From assembly GCA_963848825.1 (NCBI GenBank), contig CAWKFA010000009.1, positions 62,001 to 126,000 of the forward strand: a stretch of 64,000 nt of DNA, written 5' to 3'. Of the stretch, positions 38,214 through 48,693 are shown piece after piece. A program made the translations under genes and the position numbers. The stretch comes from CAVVSQ01 sp963848825. Its GTDB lineage: Bacteria; Planctomycetota; Planctomycetia; Gemmatales; Gemmataceae. Numbering within the stretch: position 1 is the stretch's first letter; the number at the start of each line of letters is the position of its first letter. Under the pieces are notes generated by a model that saw only the letters and a program-made list of their open reading frames with translations, made no database searches and had not been told where the DNA came from.

Positions 38214-39116
38214 CTACACGTTTCTGCACTCCATTTTTCGGTCCACCCGCTTGAGCAAACCCGCGAGCACCCGTCCGGGGCCTATCTCATAAAAGCGCTG
38301 CGCCCCTTGTTCCAGCAGGTTACGCATGGTCTTTTCCCAGAGCACTGGCTCCAGGACCTGACGAACCAGCAATGCTCGGATCTCGGCCGGATCGTTGTGA
38401 GGCCGAGCGTCTACATTGGACCATACTGGCACACGCGGCGCCTGAATATGCACCTTCTCGAGCGCCAAGGTCAGGGCTTCGTCGGCGGGTTTCATGATCT
38501 TGGTATGGAACGCCCCGGCCACACTCAGGCGGATCGTCTTCATCGCTCCGAATTCCGGTGCCAGCCGTTCAAGTTCGTCGCAAGCCGCATTCGCCCCGGA
38601 CACGACAATATTGCTGGGACAAAGCAGGTTCGCGATTTCAATCGTACCCTTGGACCTGGCCCGGCTGCACAGGTCGGCTACCTTGTCCGGCTCGAGGCCG
38701 AGCACACTCACCATGCCGCTGGGCGTAGCCTGCGCGGCCGCTTGCATCGCTTCCCCGCGCTTTTTCACCAGCCGCAGGCCGTCGGCGAAACTCAGTGCGT
38801 CGGCAAACGTCAGCGCGGTATATTCTCCCAGGCTCAAGCCGGCGGCCGCCATACAGTCGTCGCATGCCGCTGGTTCCTTGGTGCGCAGCACTTCGAGGGC
38901 GGCCAGGCTCGCCACGAAGATAGCCGGCTGACTTATCGCGGTGGTGTTGAGTTCTTCGGCAGGGCCGCGGCCGCAGACATCAATAAGGCTGTAGCCCAGA
39001 ATGTCATAGGCTTCATCAAATAATTTCTTGGCCGCCGGTACGGAATTATAATGCTCCAGACCCATGCCTACCGTTTGCGAGCCCTGGCCAGGAAAAAGAA
39101 AGACTGATTTGGACAT
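38214..39116 (-). CDS. fabD: ACP S-malonyltransferase
   Basis: An intact protein of about 300 residues that loads malonate onto ACP. The nucleophile Ser lies in GLSLGEY near residue 95, the catalytic His in GAFHTKIM, and the start is FLFPGQGSQTVGMG. The ATG at 39116 (MSKS) is preferred to the one six bases earlier. The operon order rpmF-plsX-fabD-acpP-fabF is typical; fabH and fabG are absent here. Confidence 0.95.
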   Translation of the reverse strand: MSKSVFLFPGQGSQTVGMGLEHYNSVPAAKKLFDEAYDILGYSLIDVCGRGPAEELNTTAISQPAIFVASLAALEVLRTKEPAACDDCMAAAGLSLGEYTALTFADALSFADGLRLVKKRGEAMQAAAQATPSGMVSVLGLEPDKVADLCSRARSKGTIEIANLLCPSNIVVSGANAACDELERLAPEFGAMKTIRLSVAGAFHTKIMKPADEALTLALEKVHIQAPRVPVWSNVDARPHNDPAEIRALLVRQVLEPVLWEKTMRNLLEQGAQRFYEIGPGRVLAGLLKRVDRKMECRNV

Positions 39117-39196
39117 TGGCATACTTTCAAAGATTCGATTACTTGGGACGGGATGCCGGAGCGAGCATTGGGCGACCGGCCAGCCCCAGGAGGAAA

Positions 39197-40213
39197 TTAA
39201 TCCTCGCCATCGGCGGTGAGCGGCGAACGTTCAAGCTCTTTTACGATCGAGGAATTGAGTTTGGCGTCGGCATATTTGGCCGCGATAGCCAAAGCATTGG
39301 CGATGGCACGGTCGCTGGAACTTCCGTGACAAATGATGCAAATGCCGTCGATACCCAGCAGCGGCGCGCCGCCATGCTCGTGATAGTCATACCGTTTGAT
39401 CAGGTTTTGCAAGGCCTGCTGTCCAAGGTGTTTTTCGGTATTGAGGGAACCAAGAAGCTCCTTGCCGGCCATCTTCATGACAAATTCAAAGACCCCTTCG
39501 CAGACCTTGAGAACGATGTTGCCGACGTAGCCGTCGGTGACAATAACATCACAGGTTCCCTTGTTGATATCACGGCCTTCGACATTACCGATGAATTGGC
39601 CGCTCAGCGAGCTGGCTTTGAACAGGGCGTGGGTATCCTTGGCGAGGTCGTGGCCCTTGGCCTCTTCGGAGCCGACGTTCATAAGGCCGATCGTCGGATT
39701 GGGCTTCTGCAAAATATGCTTGGCGAAAATGCTACCCATGACGCCGTATTGGAAGAGATGGCTCGGCTTGGGACTGATATTGGCGCCGACATCGAGCAGC
39801 ACGCAGGGCCCCTTGAGGGTGGGCATGACCGCCGCGATGCCGGGCCGGCGCACATTCTTGAGAAATAAGCGCAGCCGTAGTCCGGCGGCGACCATCGCGC
39901 CCGTATTGCCGGCACTGACGATGGCCTCGACCTTGCGTTCGGCGAGAAGTTGCCAGCAGCGACTGATGGAGTTATCTGGCTTTTTGCGAAGAGCCACCAC
40001 GGGAGATTCTTCCATGGTGATAACTTGCGTGGAATGAAAAATCTCCAGCCGATCGCGCACGGCGCTGGCCCCGCCCAGCAGTGGTTCAAGCTGGCTTTGA
40101 TCACCCACGAGCATGACGCGCAGGCCCGGATCGGCCGTCACGGCTGCCACGGCGCCGGCGACGATTGGCCCGGGAGCATGGTCTCCGCCCATCGCGTCCA
40201 GCGCTATCCGCAT
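39197..40213 (-). CDS. plsX: Phosphate acyltransferase
   Basis: An intact 338-residue PlsX that makes acyl-phosphate from acyl-ACP for phospholipid synthesis. It begins MRIALDAMGGDHAPGPIVAGA, followed by SAGNTGAMVAAG, VLLDVGANISPKPSHL, VTDGYVGNIVLKVCEG and LLGIDGICIICHGSS. It starts 3 bases after the rpmF stop codon. Confidence 0.96.
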   Translation of the reverse strand: MRIALDAMGGDHAPGPIVAGAVAAVTADPGLRVMLVGDQSQLEPLLGGASAVRDRLEIFHSTQVITMEESPVVALRKKPDNSISRCWQLLAERKVEAIVSAGNTGAMVAAGLRLRLFLKNVRRPGIAAVMPTLKGPCVLLDVGANISPKPSHLFQYGVMGSIFAKHILQKPNPTIGLMNVGSEEAKGHDLAKDTHALFKASSLSGQFIGNVEGRDINKGTCDVIVTDGYVGNIVLKVCEGVFEFVMKMAGKELLGSLNTEKHLGQQALQNLIKRYDYHEHGGAPLLGIDGICIICHGSSSDRAIANALAIAAKYADAKLNSSIVKELERSPLTADGED

Positions 40214-40216
40214 GGG

Positions 40217-40414
40217 TTACTTCTCCTCTTTTTCAGTCCCAGCAATCATTTCCCGGCCCTGAATGTTCTGCCAGCCGCATTTCGAGCAGACGAAATGTGG
40301 CAGCACGGCATCGCCGCAGCGGTTGCAATAGGTGTTCTGACGCGCTTTCAAACCGAGGTGACTACGCCGCGCACCCTGGCGAGCGTGAGAAGTCCGTCTT
40401 TTTGGTACAGCCAT
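40217..40414 (-). CDS. rpmF: 50S ribosomal protein L32
   Basis: A 65-residue zinc-ribbon form of L32: MAVPKRRTSHARQGARRSH, then CNRC and CSKC cysteine pairs spaced by 14 residues. Intact. It heads the plsX-fabD cluster, the conserved rpmF-plsX linkage. No DUF177 (YceD) gene is visible upstream. Confidence 0.95.
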   Translation of the reverse strand: MAVPKRRTSHARQGARRSHLGLKARQNTYCNRCGDAVLPHFVCSKCGWQNIQGREMIAGTEKEEK

Positions 40415-40633
40415 GACAAAATCACTTTCTGGTTGAACAAACCTCGCGCTCCGTGCAAGGAAACCCTATCACGCCGGAGCGTGGTAACTACACTAAAAGG
40501 ATACGAAAACAGGCCGCCATTGTCTTTACGAGAATCGGCTCCGGGCCGAGGCGGCTCGCGGCCAGTTGGGTTCGTCGGCCCTGGAACCTGGAACCGTGCC
40601 GCGTTCTTGGGCGTTTTTTGAAGGGAAATGCTG

Positions 40634-41131
40634 ATGGAGCAGATCTGGGCCCCCTGGCGTCTGTCGTACGTTGCGGCCGCCAAACCACCCGAAGAAGGCC
40701 AGCCCTGCTTCATCTGCGGCGGGCTCGCCGCGGACGACGATCGCGCCAACCTTATTGCCTGGCGACTGCCTCATACCGTGGTGGTCCTGAACCGCTTCCC
40801 CTACAACAACGGCCATCTATTAATTGCACCGCGAAATCATAAGGGTGAACTCGCGGACCTGACTGCCGAGGAAGTCATGGAGAGCCAGCAGACGCTGACG
40901 CGGCTGATAGAGGTACTTCGTGATCTGATGCACCCCGAAGGCTTCAATATCGGCTTGAACTTGGGCCGAGTCGCCGGAGCCGGCTTGCCGGGCCACCTGC
41001 ACTGGCATTTGGTGCCGCGCTGGAATGGCGACACCAATTTCATGCCCGTGGTTGCCGATGTCAAAGTTATCGTGCAATCGCTCGATTCCCTCTGGGACTT
41101 GCTGGTGGGCCGCTTGAGAAGCGCCAGGTGA
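40634..41131 (+). CDS. HIT family protein
   Basis: A 165-residue nucleotide hydrolase/transferase with the HIT motif HLHWHLVPRW (121-130). The N-terminus has a CxxC pair (CFICGG) before it, as in bacterial HIT proteins related to AP4A phosphorylase. AAGGGAA lies 8 bases before the ATG at 40634; 40628 is an alternative start. Intact. Divergent from rpmF with about 220 bases between. Confidence 0.9.
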   Translation: MEQIWAPWRLSYVAAAKPPEEGQPCFICGGLAADDDRANLIAWRLPHTVVVLNRFPYNNGHLLIAPRNHKGELADLTAEEVMESQQTLTRLIEVLRDLMHPEGFNIGLNLGRVAGAGLPGHLHWHLVPRWNGDTNFMPVVADVKVIVQSLDSLWDLLVGRLRSAR

Positions 41132-41210
41132 TAAATTGTCCCCATGGGGCGGCTCGAAAGCCCCGGTATGTCAGAATATTGCCCATATTACTGCCTCGAA
41201 AGGGATACCC

Positions 41211-42371
41211 ATGCCTTTGGAGTTTGAGCCGCCGAATTGGTCGGAGCGCGAGGAAGGAGTATTGGCACCGTATGCCATGCGCACCCGACATAGCAAGGGT
41301 CGAGAGCATCCAGAACCGGTTCATTCTTTTCGGACGCTCTACCAGCGTGATCGCGATCGCATCGTCCACAGTACTGCCTTTCGCCGGCTCATGTACAAGA
41401 CCCAGGTGCTCACCAATCAGACCAACGATCACCACCGCACCCGCCTGACCCATACGCTGGAAGTTGCCCAGATTAGCCGAACCATTGCCCGTCAGCTAGG
41501 TCTCAACGAGGACTTGACGGAAGCCATCGCCCTCTTGCATGACCTCGGCCATCCCCCCTTTGGCCACGCTGGCGAAGCGGCGCTGAATGACTGCATGCGC
41601 GACCATGGCGGTTTCGAGCATAACCATCACGGACTGCGCCTGGTGACCGAACTGGAATACCGTTACGCCGACTTTCCGGGCCTCAATTTGTCTTTCGAAG
41701 TGCTGGAAGCGCAGGCGATGCATGGCAAGCGGCGAGACAATCCGGAATCCAGTCGCTTTCTGGGAGCGGGCCAACCACTGCTCGAAGCGCAAGTCGTGGA
41801 TGCTGCCGACAGTCTCGCTTATGACACGCATGACATCGATGATGCCCTGAACTTGGGGCTCATCACCTACGTCGATCTGGAAAACGTGCCCTTCTGGGCA
41901 CGCGTGGTTGAAAAAATCAAGCAAAAGCACGCACGGCTTGGGCCACTGCAGTTTCAACCGACCGCCGTGCGGGCGCTTATCGATTGGCAAGTGGCCGACC
42001 TGCTCAACGAGACAAACAGGCATTTGCGACAGCAAGGAATCGGCACGCTGGCGGAGGTGCGCAGCGCTGCATCGATTCTGGTCGCGCCTGGCGAGGAAGT
42101 GTGCACCCTGAAAGCAGACCTTGAACGATTTCTGCACGAACGGGTATACCGCCACCATCGTGTGATGCGGATGGCGCACAAGGGACAGCGCATGTTGCGC
42201 GCGTTGTTTGACGAATTGTGCCAGCGCCCGGATCAGCTCCCCGAGAGATACCAGGCCAGGACAGAGCGGAACTCCGTGCAGCGCGTAGTCTGTGACTACC
42301 TGGCCGGCATGACCGACCGCTTCGCTCAGGACGAGTACCTAAGACTGTTCCAGCCGTATACCCCTCCATAG
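41211..42371 (+). CDS. dgt: Deoxyguanosinetriphosphate triphosphohydrolase (dGTPase-like HD protein)
   Basis: An intact 386-residue HD-domain phosphohydrolase. The metal motif is H81...H110-D111 (TRLTHTLEVAQ and LLHDLGHPPFGH), with RLMYKTQV and FEHNHHGLRLVTELE typical of dNTP triphosphohydrolases. The C-terminal part carries a VVDAADSLAYDTHDIDDALNLGL block. AAAGGG precedes the ATG at 41211. The size fits the shorter type 2 dGTPases rather than the 505-residue E. coli Dgt. Confidence 0.9.
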   Translation: MPLEFEPPNWSEREEGVLAPYAMRTRHSKGREHPEPVHSFRTLYQRDRDRIVHSTAFRRLMYKTQVLTNQTNDHHRTRLTHTLEVAQISRTIARQLGLNEDLTEAIALLHDLGHPPFGHAGEAALNDCMRDHGGFEHNHHGLRLVTELEYRYADFPGLNLSFEVLEAQAMHGKRRDNPESSRFLGAGQPLLEAQVVDAADSLAYDTHDIDDALNLGLITYVDLENVPFWARVVEKIKQKHARLGPLQFQPTAVRALIDWQVADLLNETNRHLRQQGIGTLAEVRSAASILVAPGEEVCTLKADLERFLHERVYRHHRVMRMAHKGQRMLRALFDELCQRPDQLPERYQARTERNSVQRVVCDYLAGMTDRFAQDEYLRLFQPYTPP

Positions 42372-42442
42372 AATACGTGCGCTTTCGGAGGAGCAATTAG
42401 GCTTATCGTTCGCCTTCGTCAAGCGCGCTCCAACTTGCCCGG

Positions 42443-43540
42443 GTGGGTTCCTTGATTCCAAAAAAACTCCATCAATGGTACACGCGAACTTCTCAGGGCA
42501 GGATCTTTGAGACGCCCAGCCAGGCCATCATGTGGCTATTGCGTTTTGTGTTTTTGGCCCTGAGCATTGGCATCGCCACCAGCACTTTGGCCTATTTCAA
42601 TGGGCTTGGTAGCAGCCTGGCGAGCTTCGGGATCGTGATTTTCATAAGCATTGCCATCATGGTCGCCGACGGACTCGCCAAGAACAAGCAAATCACCACC
42701 GTATCGGCCATTTTCTTTGGCTTGCTCATGGGCTTTTTGTTGGCCGAGCTATTTCGCCAGGCCATGGATCCTATCCTGAGTGTTTACGTCAAAATCGAAC
42801 CTCTGCAAAAGATTATAAATTTGTTCACTACCGTGTTGTCATGCTATATTTCCGTCTCGATTCTTCTGCAAACCAAAGACGAGTTTCGCTTTATCATTCC
42901 GTACGTGGAGTTTTCCAAGCAAATCAAAGGGGCCAAGCCGCTGGTTTTGGACACCAGTGTCATCATCGACGGGCGGATTGCCGATATCTGTGATACGGGG
43001 ATCATCGACACGAAGATGATTGTGCCTCGCTTTGTGCTGCAGGAGCTTCAGGGAATCGCGGATAGTTCGGACAAGATCAAGCGCAATCGTGGCCGGCGGG
43101 GACTGGACATTCTAAAGCGAATGCAGACCAACCCCAAAGTCGAATTGCAAATGCACGAAGGCAATTTGACCGAACTGCGTGACGTTCAAAAAGTTGACGA
43201 ACGTCTGGTGGTGCTCGCCAAGGTCCTGGGCGCACGCGTCGTGACGAACGATTTCAACCTCAACAAAATCAGTCAGTTGCAGGGCGTCGACGTCATCAAT
43301 CTGAATGAACTGTCCAACGCTCTCAAATTGGCCGCCCTCCCCGGAGAAATATTGTCCCTACGCATCGTCAAGCAAGGGGATCAGGTCGGGCAGGGCGTGG
43401 GTTATCTCGACGATGGCACAATGGTCGTCGTGGAGCAAGGTCGAGTCGCCATTGGGCAAGAAGTGCCCATAACGGTGACCAGTGTGTTGCAAACGCCAGC
43501 GGGCCGGATGATATTCGGTCGCCTTGATGGTCGTGGCTAA
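42443..43540 (+). CDS. PIN/TRAM domain membrane protein, YacL-like
   Basis: An intact protein of about 365 residues. Four hydrophobic helices (about 30-50, 58-78, 85-105 and 120-140) precede a PIN-type nuclease domain (about 165-290; VLDTSVIIDGRIADI, TKMIVPRFVLQELQ, VTNDFNLNKIS) and a C-terminal TRAM OB-fold (about 300-365, KQGDQVGQGVGYLDDGTMVVVE). This is the YacL layout of Firmicutes and other phyla. A GTG at 42443 is the annotated start; the ATG at 42530 inside the first helix is an alternative. Confidence 0.85.
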   Translation: MGSLIPKKLHQWYTRTSQGRIFETPSQAIMWLLRFVFLALSIGIATSTLAYFNGLGSSLASFGIVIFISIAIMVADGLAKNKQITTVSAIFFGLLMGFLLAELFRQAMDPILSVYVKIEPLQKIINLFTTVLSCYISVSILLQTKDEFRFIIPYVEFSKQIKGAKPLVLDTSVIIDGRIADICDTGIIDTKMIVPRFVLQELQGIADSSDKIKRNRGRRGLDILKRMQTNPKVELQMHEGNLTELRDVQKVDERLVVLAKVLGARVVTNDFNLNKISQLQGVDVINLNELSNALKLAALPGEILSLRIVKQGDQVGQGVGYLDDGTMVVVEQGRVAIGQEVPITVTSVLQTPAGRMIFGRLDGRG

Positions 43541-43598
43541 CTGTTGAAAAACGCCAGCAAAGGGCCTGGCACTTTTCAGCGCGGAGCGGAGACCGGCA

Positions 43599-44318
43599 GT
43601 GCGAAAATGGCTGTTCAGCCTGGGATTGCTGCTGGTGTTCGCTCTCGGCGACGCGCCACGAGCACAGACTCCCGGTAACAAGGCGGCCCAGGGCAGCAAT
43701 GACCTGGAACTCGTGGAAAAGGTATTGTCCTGCCGCCGGGATTACCAAAAGTCTCTCGAAACTCTTCGTCTTCACTATCTAAAAGCCGGTGACCCCGAAC
43801 GCGCTAAATGGGCCGAGGAGGAGTTGCGCCAATATCAGCGCATCAGCAAACAGGCCTATCGCCTCGATTTGGACGTACCGCCTCCCAATCTCATTGGCAA
43901 CACGAATATCCCGGAAGCCAACAAGATCTTTACCGCCGCCATGGCCTACAAGGAAAAAGGTTGGGGCACGGACTACCTGGACAATCAGCGCCGCGCTGAG
44001 ATTCTCTTCCAAAAGCTGCTGACAGAATATCCGCAGAGCAACCGCATCGACGAGGCGGCCTACCAGCTCGGCGATATCTACGACAGCAAGGCCTATAAGC
44101 AGTACCGCCGGTCAGCGGCGTATTTTGAACGCTGTTTTCAATGGAACCCCAAAACCACTTCGGACGCCCGTATGCGTGCCGCCCGTATTTACGACAAGCA
44201 ACTCGCCGATCGCGCCCACGCTGTCGAAATCTACAAAGAAGTCACCACCCACGAAACCGACGCCAAACGCATCACCGAAGCCACGAAACGCCTGACGGAG
44301 TTAAGTGGCACGCGCTAA
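43599..44318 (+). CDS. Secreted tetratricopeptide-like protein
   Basis: A 239-residue protein starting at GTG 43599 (GGAG upstream) with a signal peptide of about 22 residues. Helical repeats of the TPR kind follow (for example RRAEILFQKLLTEYP, DEAAYQLGDIYDSKAYKQYRRSAAYFERCFQW). A role in envelope complexes is possible but unproven. Intact. A hairpin (44336-44359) lies just downstream. Confidence 0.72.
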   Translation: MRKWLFSLGLLLVFALGDAPRAQTPGNKAAQGSNDLELVEKVLSCRRDYQKSLETLRLHYLKAGDPERAKWAEEELRQYQRISKQAYRLDLDVPPPNLIGNTNIPEANKIFTAAMAYKEKGWGTDYLDNQRRAEILFQKLLTEYPQSNRIDEAAYQLGDIYDSKAYKQYRRSAAYFERCFQWNPKTTSDARMRAARIYDKQLADRAHAVEIYKEVTTHETDAKRITEATKRLTELSGTR

Positions 44319-44335
44319 GCTGTCACAAATTGGCA

Positions 44336-44359
44336 GGAGTCCTGGCGTTTGCGGACTCC
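44336..44359 (+). terminator. Weak hairpin after the TPR-like gene
   Basis: GGAGTCC (44336-44342) and GGACTCC (44353-44359) pair perfectly around a 10-base loop 18 bases after the stop codon. There is no T-run, so termination is only possible. Confidence 0.3.
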
Positions 44360-44578
44360 CCGCAAGCGTCAGCGAGCAATCGCTATTCCCTTCAAATAAA
44401 GCCAACCGAGCGGCGAGGCCGCCCACGCCTTTCACCATTTCGCCCTTCGTTGGCGGCATGGACTGTTGCCCAGTTCGTCATGATTGTCTGAAACCTTTTG
44501 GACAGCGCCCGGCTGGCTTTTCTTCACGCCTATCATAAATAAGTCAGAACCGGATCATCCCCTTTTTTGATACCCACG

Positions 44579-45224
44579 ATGAACTTAGCCCCCTTTGCCG
44601 CGGTTTGTTTCGATTTTGACGGCACGCTCGTCGACAACTTTGATGCCATTGCCGCCGCGGTCAATTATGTGCGGAGCGCGGCGCGGGCTGCCGATCTTGA
44701 CCACCGCGCAGGTCAAGCCGTTCGTGGGCCGTGGCATCGATTATCTTGTGGCCAACGCCATCCCCGGAGGCGATTTAAAGGTGGACATTGCTCGCTACCG
44801 CGCACACTTTCCCACGGTGATGTGCGAGGGCATCCGTTTACTGCCTGGAGCGACTGAAGTCTTGGCGAGCCTTCACCAGCAAGGAAAGCGGGTTGCGCTT
44901 TGTAGCAACAAACTCAGCCAGTACTCGCGCGAACTCCTGCGCTTTTTGGGGCTGGCGGATTACTTTAGCGTGGTGCTCGGGCCTGAAGACGTTGGCCAAC
45001 CCAAGCCGGCGCCGGACATGCTTTTGGCAGCGCTCGAGCGCCTGGGCGTCTCGGCCGCGCAAACGCTTTATGTCGGCGATATGACCGTCGATATCGAAAC
45101 CGCCCGTGCCGCCGGCGTCCGCGTTTGGGCCGTGGCTACAGGCACCGAGTCCAGCACTACCCTCGCCGCGGCCAAGCCCGATCGCCTGATGGCAGACTTG
45201 TGGGAGATGACGGCAGATCATTAA
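44579..45224 (+). CDS. HAD-family phosphatase, phosphoglycolate phosphatase-like (one frameshift)
   Basis: The N-terminus FDFDGTLVDNF carries the nucleophile Asp of HAD enzymes. After a shift near 44690 come FVGRGIDYLV, ATEVLASLHQQGKRVALCSNK (motif II) and KPAPDMLLAALERLG...YVGDMTVDIETARAAG (motifs III and IV). About 215 residues, the length and cap pattern of Gph-type phosphatases that clear 2-phosphoglycolate. The start at 44579 is supported by the family N-terminus. Confidence 0.82.
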
Positions 45225-45257
45225 TTGGGATAGACATTTTCTTATGTGGAGGCCGCT

Positions 45258-48200
45258 ATGCGATTTCTCCTGGCAGTCTCTTTGACCTTGTGCCTCTTTA
45301 GCCCGCCCGTAACCGCCCAAACAACCATTATTGAGCCAGGCCCGAAGTCTCCCTTGGAATCGCTCAAGTGCCTGCGCCAGGCCCGGCTTCACGGTCGAAT
45401 TGATGGCCGCCGAGCCCGCGGTGATGTCGCCGGTCGCGTTCGCATGGGGCGCGGACGGCAAATTTTGGGTGGTCGAGATGGGAGATTATCCGCTGGGCGT
45501 GGACGGGAAGAATAAAGCCGGCGGCAAGATCAAGTTTCTCGAAAAATCCAGGCCGGACGGCCCCTATGATCGGGCGACGTTGTTTCTCGAAAACCTGAGC
45601 TTTCCGACCGGCGTGACGCCCTGGAACAACGGCGTGATCGTCACTTGCGCACCCGACATTTTTTACGCGGAATATGACGACAATAAAGTCGTGAAAAAAA
45701 CCGTCCTCTTCACCGGTTTCAAGGAAGGCAATCCGCAGCATCGTGTCAACGGCCTCGTTCGCGGTCTGGATAACTGGCTGTACGGCGCCAACGGAGATTC
45801 GGGCGGTGCCATCAAATCAATGAAAACCGGGGCCAAGGTCAACATTAGCGGGCGCGACTTTCGCATCAAACCGGCCGAAGGTTTGATTGAAGCCGTAAGC
45901 GGGCCGACCCAGTTTGGCCGGGCACGCGACGACTGGGGCAATTGGTTCGGCAACAACAATACCAACCCGATGTATCACTTCGTTCTGGAGGATCGTTTCC
46001 TTAAACGCAATCCTCACGTCCTTTATCCCGATCTGCGCCTGCCAATATCCGATCATCCAGGAGCCGCCCAGGTATATCCAATCAGCAAGCCCCTGCCCCG
46101 CTTCAACAGTCCCCAAGCGCTCAACCATTTCACGTCGGCATGCAGTGCCATGGTGTATCGGGACGATCTATTCGGGCCCGACTTCGTGAACAATACTTTC
46201 GTCAGTGAACCAGTCCATAATCTCGTCCATCGTGAGATCATGGCGGCCAAGGACGCAACTTTTACCAGCACGCGGGCAGCGGACGAACAAACCTCGGAAT
46301 TCCTCGCTTCGACCGATAATTGGTTTCGCCCCACAACCATTCAGACCGGCCCGGATGGCGCCTTGTGGGTGGCCGATATTTATCGATTTGTTATTGAGCA
46401 TCCGGAATGGATCCCCAAGGACTGGCAGGCCAAACTCGACTTACGCGCCGGGCACGACAGGGGCCGGATTTATCGGGTCTATCCAAAAGGAAAGACGCCG
46501 CGTGCCGTGCCACGGCTGGATACCCTTGGGACCAGGGATTTGGTCGCCGCGCTGAGCAGTCCCAACGGCTGGACACGGGACCTCGCTCAGCAGTTGTTGA
46601 TCGCGAAAGAAGACAAAACGGTGACCGCATTGTTAGAGGACCAGGTCAGGACAAATAACAATCCGCTGGCGCGTTTACATGCCCTGGCAACTTTAAAGGG
46701 CCGCACGGAAACCGGTTCTCTCGCCAGTAAGGCCTTACTGGCCGACAAAAATCCCGCCATCCGCAAATATGCCATTCGGGAATGTGCTGCTTTGCGGTCC
46801 GACCGTTTAGAGGTCGTTATGGGTTTGCTGGCACAAGAAAAGGATTCGCAGGTCTGTATCGAACTGGCCTATGCACTCGGGCACGTGGACGCTTTGGCGG
46901 CAGGGACTTTTCTCGCGAAGCTCTTTGAGGATCATAAAGATGATCGTTACGTCATGGCTGCGGTCTTGAGCTCAATTCACACCAACAACTGGCCGACTTT
47001 CTTCGCCGCGCTTATCGAAAAGAACAGCTTCCCCGCCCATGCCCAGGCTAATCTCACCAAACTTGTCACGGCCTTCGGCACGCCGGCAGATAGAGTCAAC
47101 TACGTTGCCCGCCAGTGCGCCCGACACCAGGGCAAATCGCCAGGAGAACAATTCGTCGCCCTGGCAAATTTGCTGGATGATCTCGAATCAGGCGGTTTAA
47201 AAGCAGGCCATGGGCTCAACGAGGGTGGTGCGGAAAAAAACTCCGCGCCCTTGAGAGACCTTTTGACAGCGGCGCGCACCGTGATGTCCGACCCAAAAAG
47301 TTCCGGCGAAGACAAAAGCCGAGCGGCGCGCCTGTTGGGACGCGAGCCGGAGAAATGGGAAGGCGACCGGAAGCTGCTTACCTCCCTGTTGGTGCCGCAG
47401 ACAGAAGACAGCCTCCAGATCGCCGCGCTAAAAAGTCTGGGTAGAATATCAAGCGCCACGACAGCGCCATCTTTGCTCGGGGCCTGGAAAAGCTATAGTC
47501 CGGGCGTGCGTATGCAAGTTTTGGCCATTCTCTTCGCCCGTTTGGACTGGACGCAACAATTCCTCGATGCTCTGGAAAAAAACCAAATCCACCCTGCCGA
47601 GCTGGATGCAATTCGCCGGCAACAACTCTTGCAGCACATCAATCCGGAAGTACGCCGGCGTGCGCAAGGACTGCTTGCCTCGGCAGTCAACGTGGATCGC
47701 GCCAAAGTCATCGCCCATTACGCGGCGGCGGTACCTCCCAAAGGAGACGCGGAGCTGGGCAAGAAGATATTTGTCAAGAGTTGCGCCGCCTGTCATCAGC
47801 TTGCCGGTATTGGTCAGCAAGTTGGCCCGGACCTTGCGTCGGTGCCGGACAAATCGCTCGAAGGATTGCTTGTCTCAATTCTCGATCCCAACCGGGTCGT
47901 GGAGGCACGCTACCTGAACTACGTCGCCACGACGAAGTCGGGGCTGACGCTGACCGGAGTGCTGTATGGGGAAACCAGCACCACCATCGCCCTGGCAGCG
48001 GCCGATGGCAAAAGGCATGAACTCTTGCGCCTCGACCTCGATGAACTGGCCAGTACCGGCAAATCACCCATGCCCGAGGGGCTGGAAAAAGACATTGCGC
48101 CCAAGGACATGGCCGACCTGATCGAGTTCTTGCGCCGGCCTACCCGTTGCCAAGTTCAAGCAATTCGTGGGCAACCGGCCGGAGGTGGTCAAAGCCGACG

Positions 48201-48592
48201 ACAAGGGAGTCCTCAGGCTTGTGCCTCAAAACGGCGCCATTTTTGGTAAGAGCCTCGTCCTGGAAAAGACGCATGGCAACCTGGGTTACTGGTCGAGCGA
48301 CGACGATCATGTTGTCTGGACACTGGAGGTGCCCCGGGCCGGAACTTACACGGTGGACCTGGAATGGGCTTGCGCCGACGACAGTGCCGGCAACATCGCG
48401 CTGCTGCAAATCGGTGCTAAAAAGATGACCCAGAAGGTCGCCGGCACCGGGACCTGGGACGACTATCGACTCCATTGGATAGGTACAGTAGCGCTGCCGA
48501 TGGGTGCCGTGGAAGTGACGATGTGCGCCCAAGGCCCAATCAGGGGGGCGCTGATCGATCTGAAAGGGATTTACCTTGCCCCAAAACAATAG
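45258..48592 (+). CDS. PVC-type propeller/HEAT/cytochrome c protein with a C-terminal sugar-binding-like module (two frameshifts)
   Basis: A secreted protein of about 1110 residues. GTGGAGG precedes the ATG at 45258; a signal peptide (1-21) ends in TAQ. A membrane-bound dehydrogenase-type beta-propeller (about 30-400; FPTGVTPWNNGVIVTCAPDI, GLVRGLDNWLYGANGD) leads to HEAT-like helices (about 410-810). The cytochrome c motif CAACH near residue 842 binds heme. The C-terminal domain (about 960-1110, WTLEVPRAGTYTVDLEWACADDSAGN) looks like a jelly-roll carbohydrate-binding module. Shifts near 45380 and 48145. Likely a periplasmic sugar or alcohol oxidation enzyme. Confidence 0.85.
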
Positions 48593-48613
48593 AAGACCGT
48601 AATATTTGTAGCG

Positions 48614-48677
48614 CAAGTCGTGAGACTTCAGAGCGGCCGCCTTGAATGGGCGACCGCTCTAAAGACTCATGACCTTG
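48614..48677. terminator. Long hairpin between convergent genes
   Basis: CAAGTC...AGAGCGG pairs with CCGCTCT...GACcTTG over about 30 positions with a few mismatches around a short TTGAATG loop (48617-48673 core). It lies between the cytochrome gene (plus, stop 48592) and rplQ (minus, stop 48694) and can act in both directions, though the T-run is weak. Confidence 0.55.
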
Positions 48678-48693
48678 GCTATATTAAACTGGA

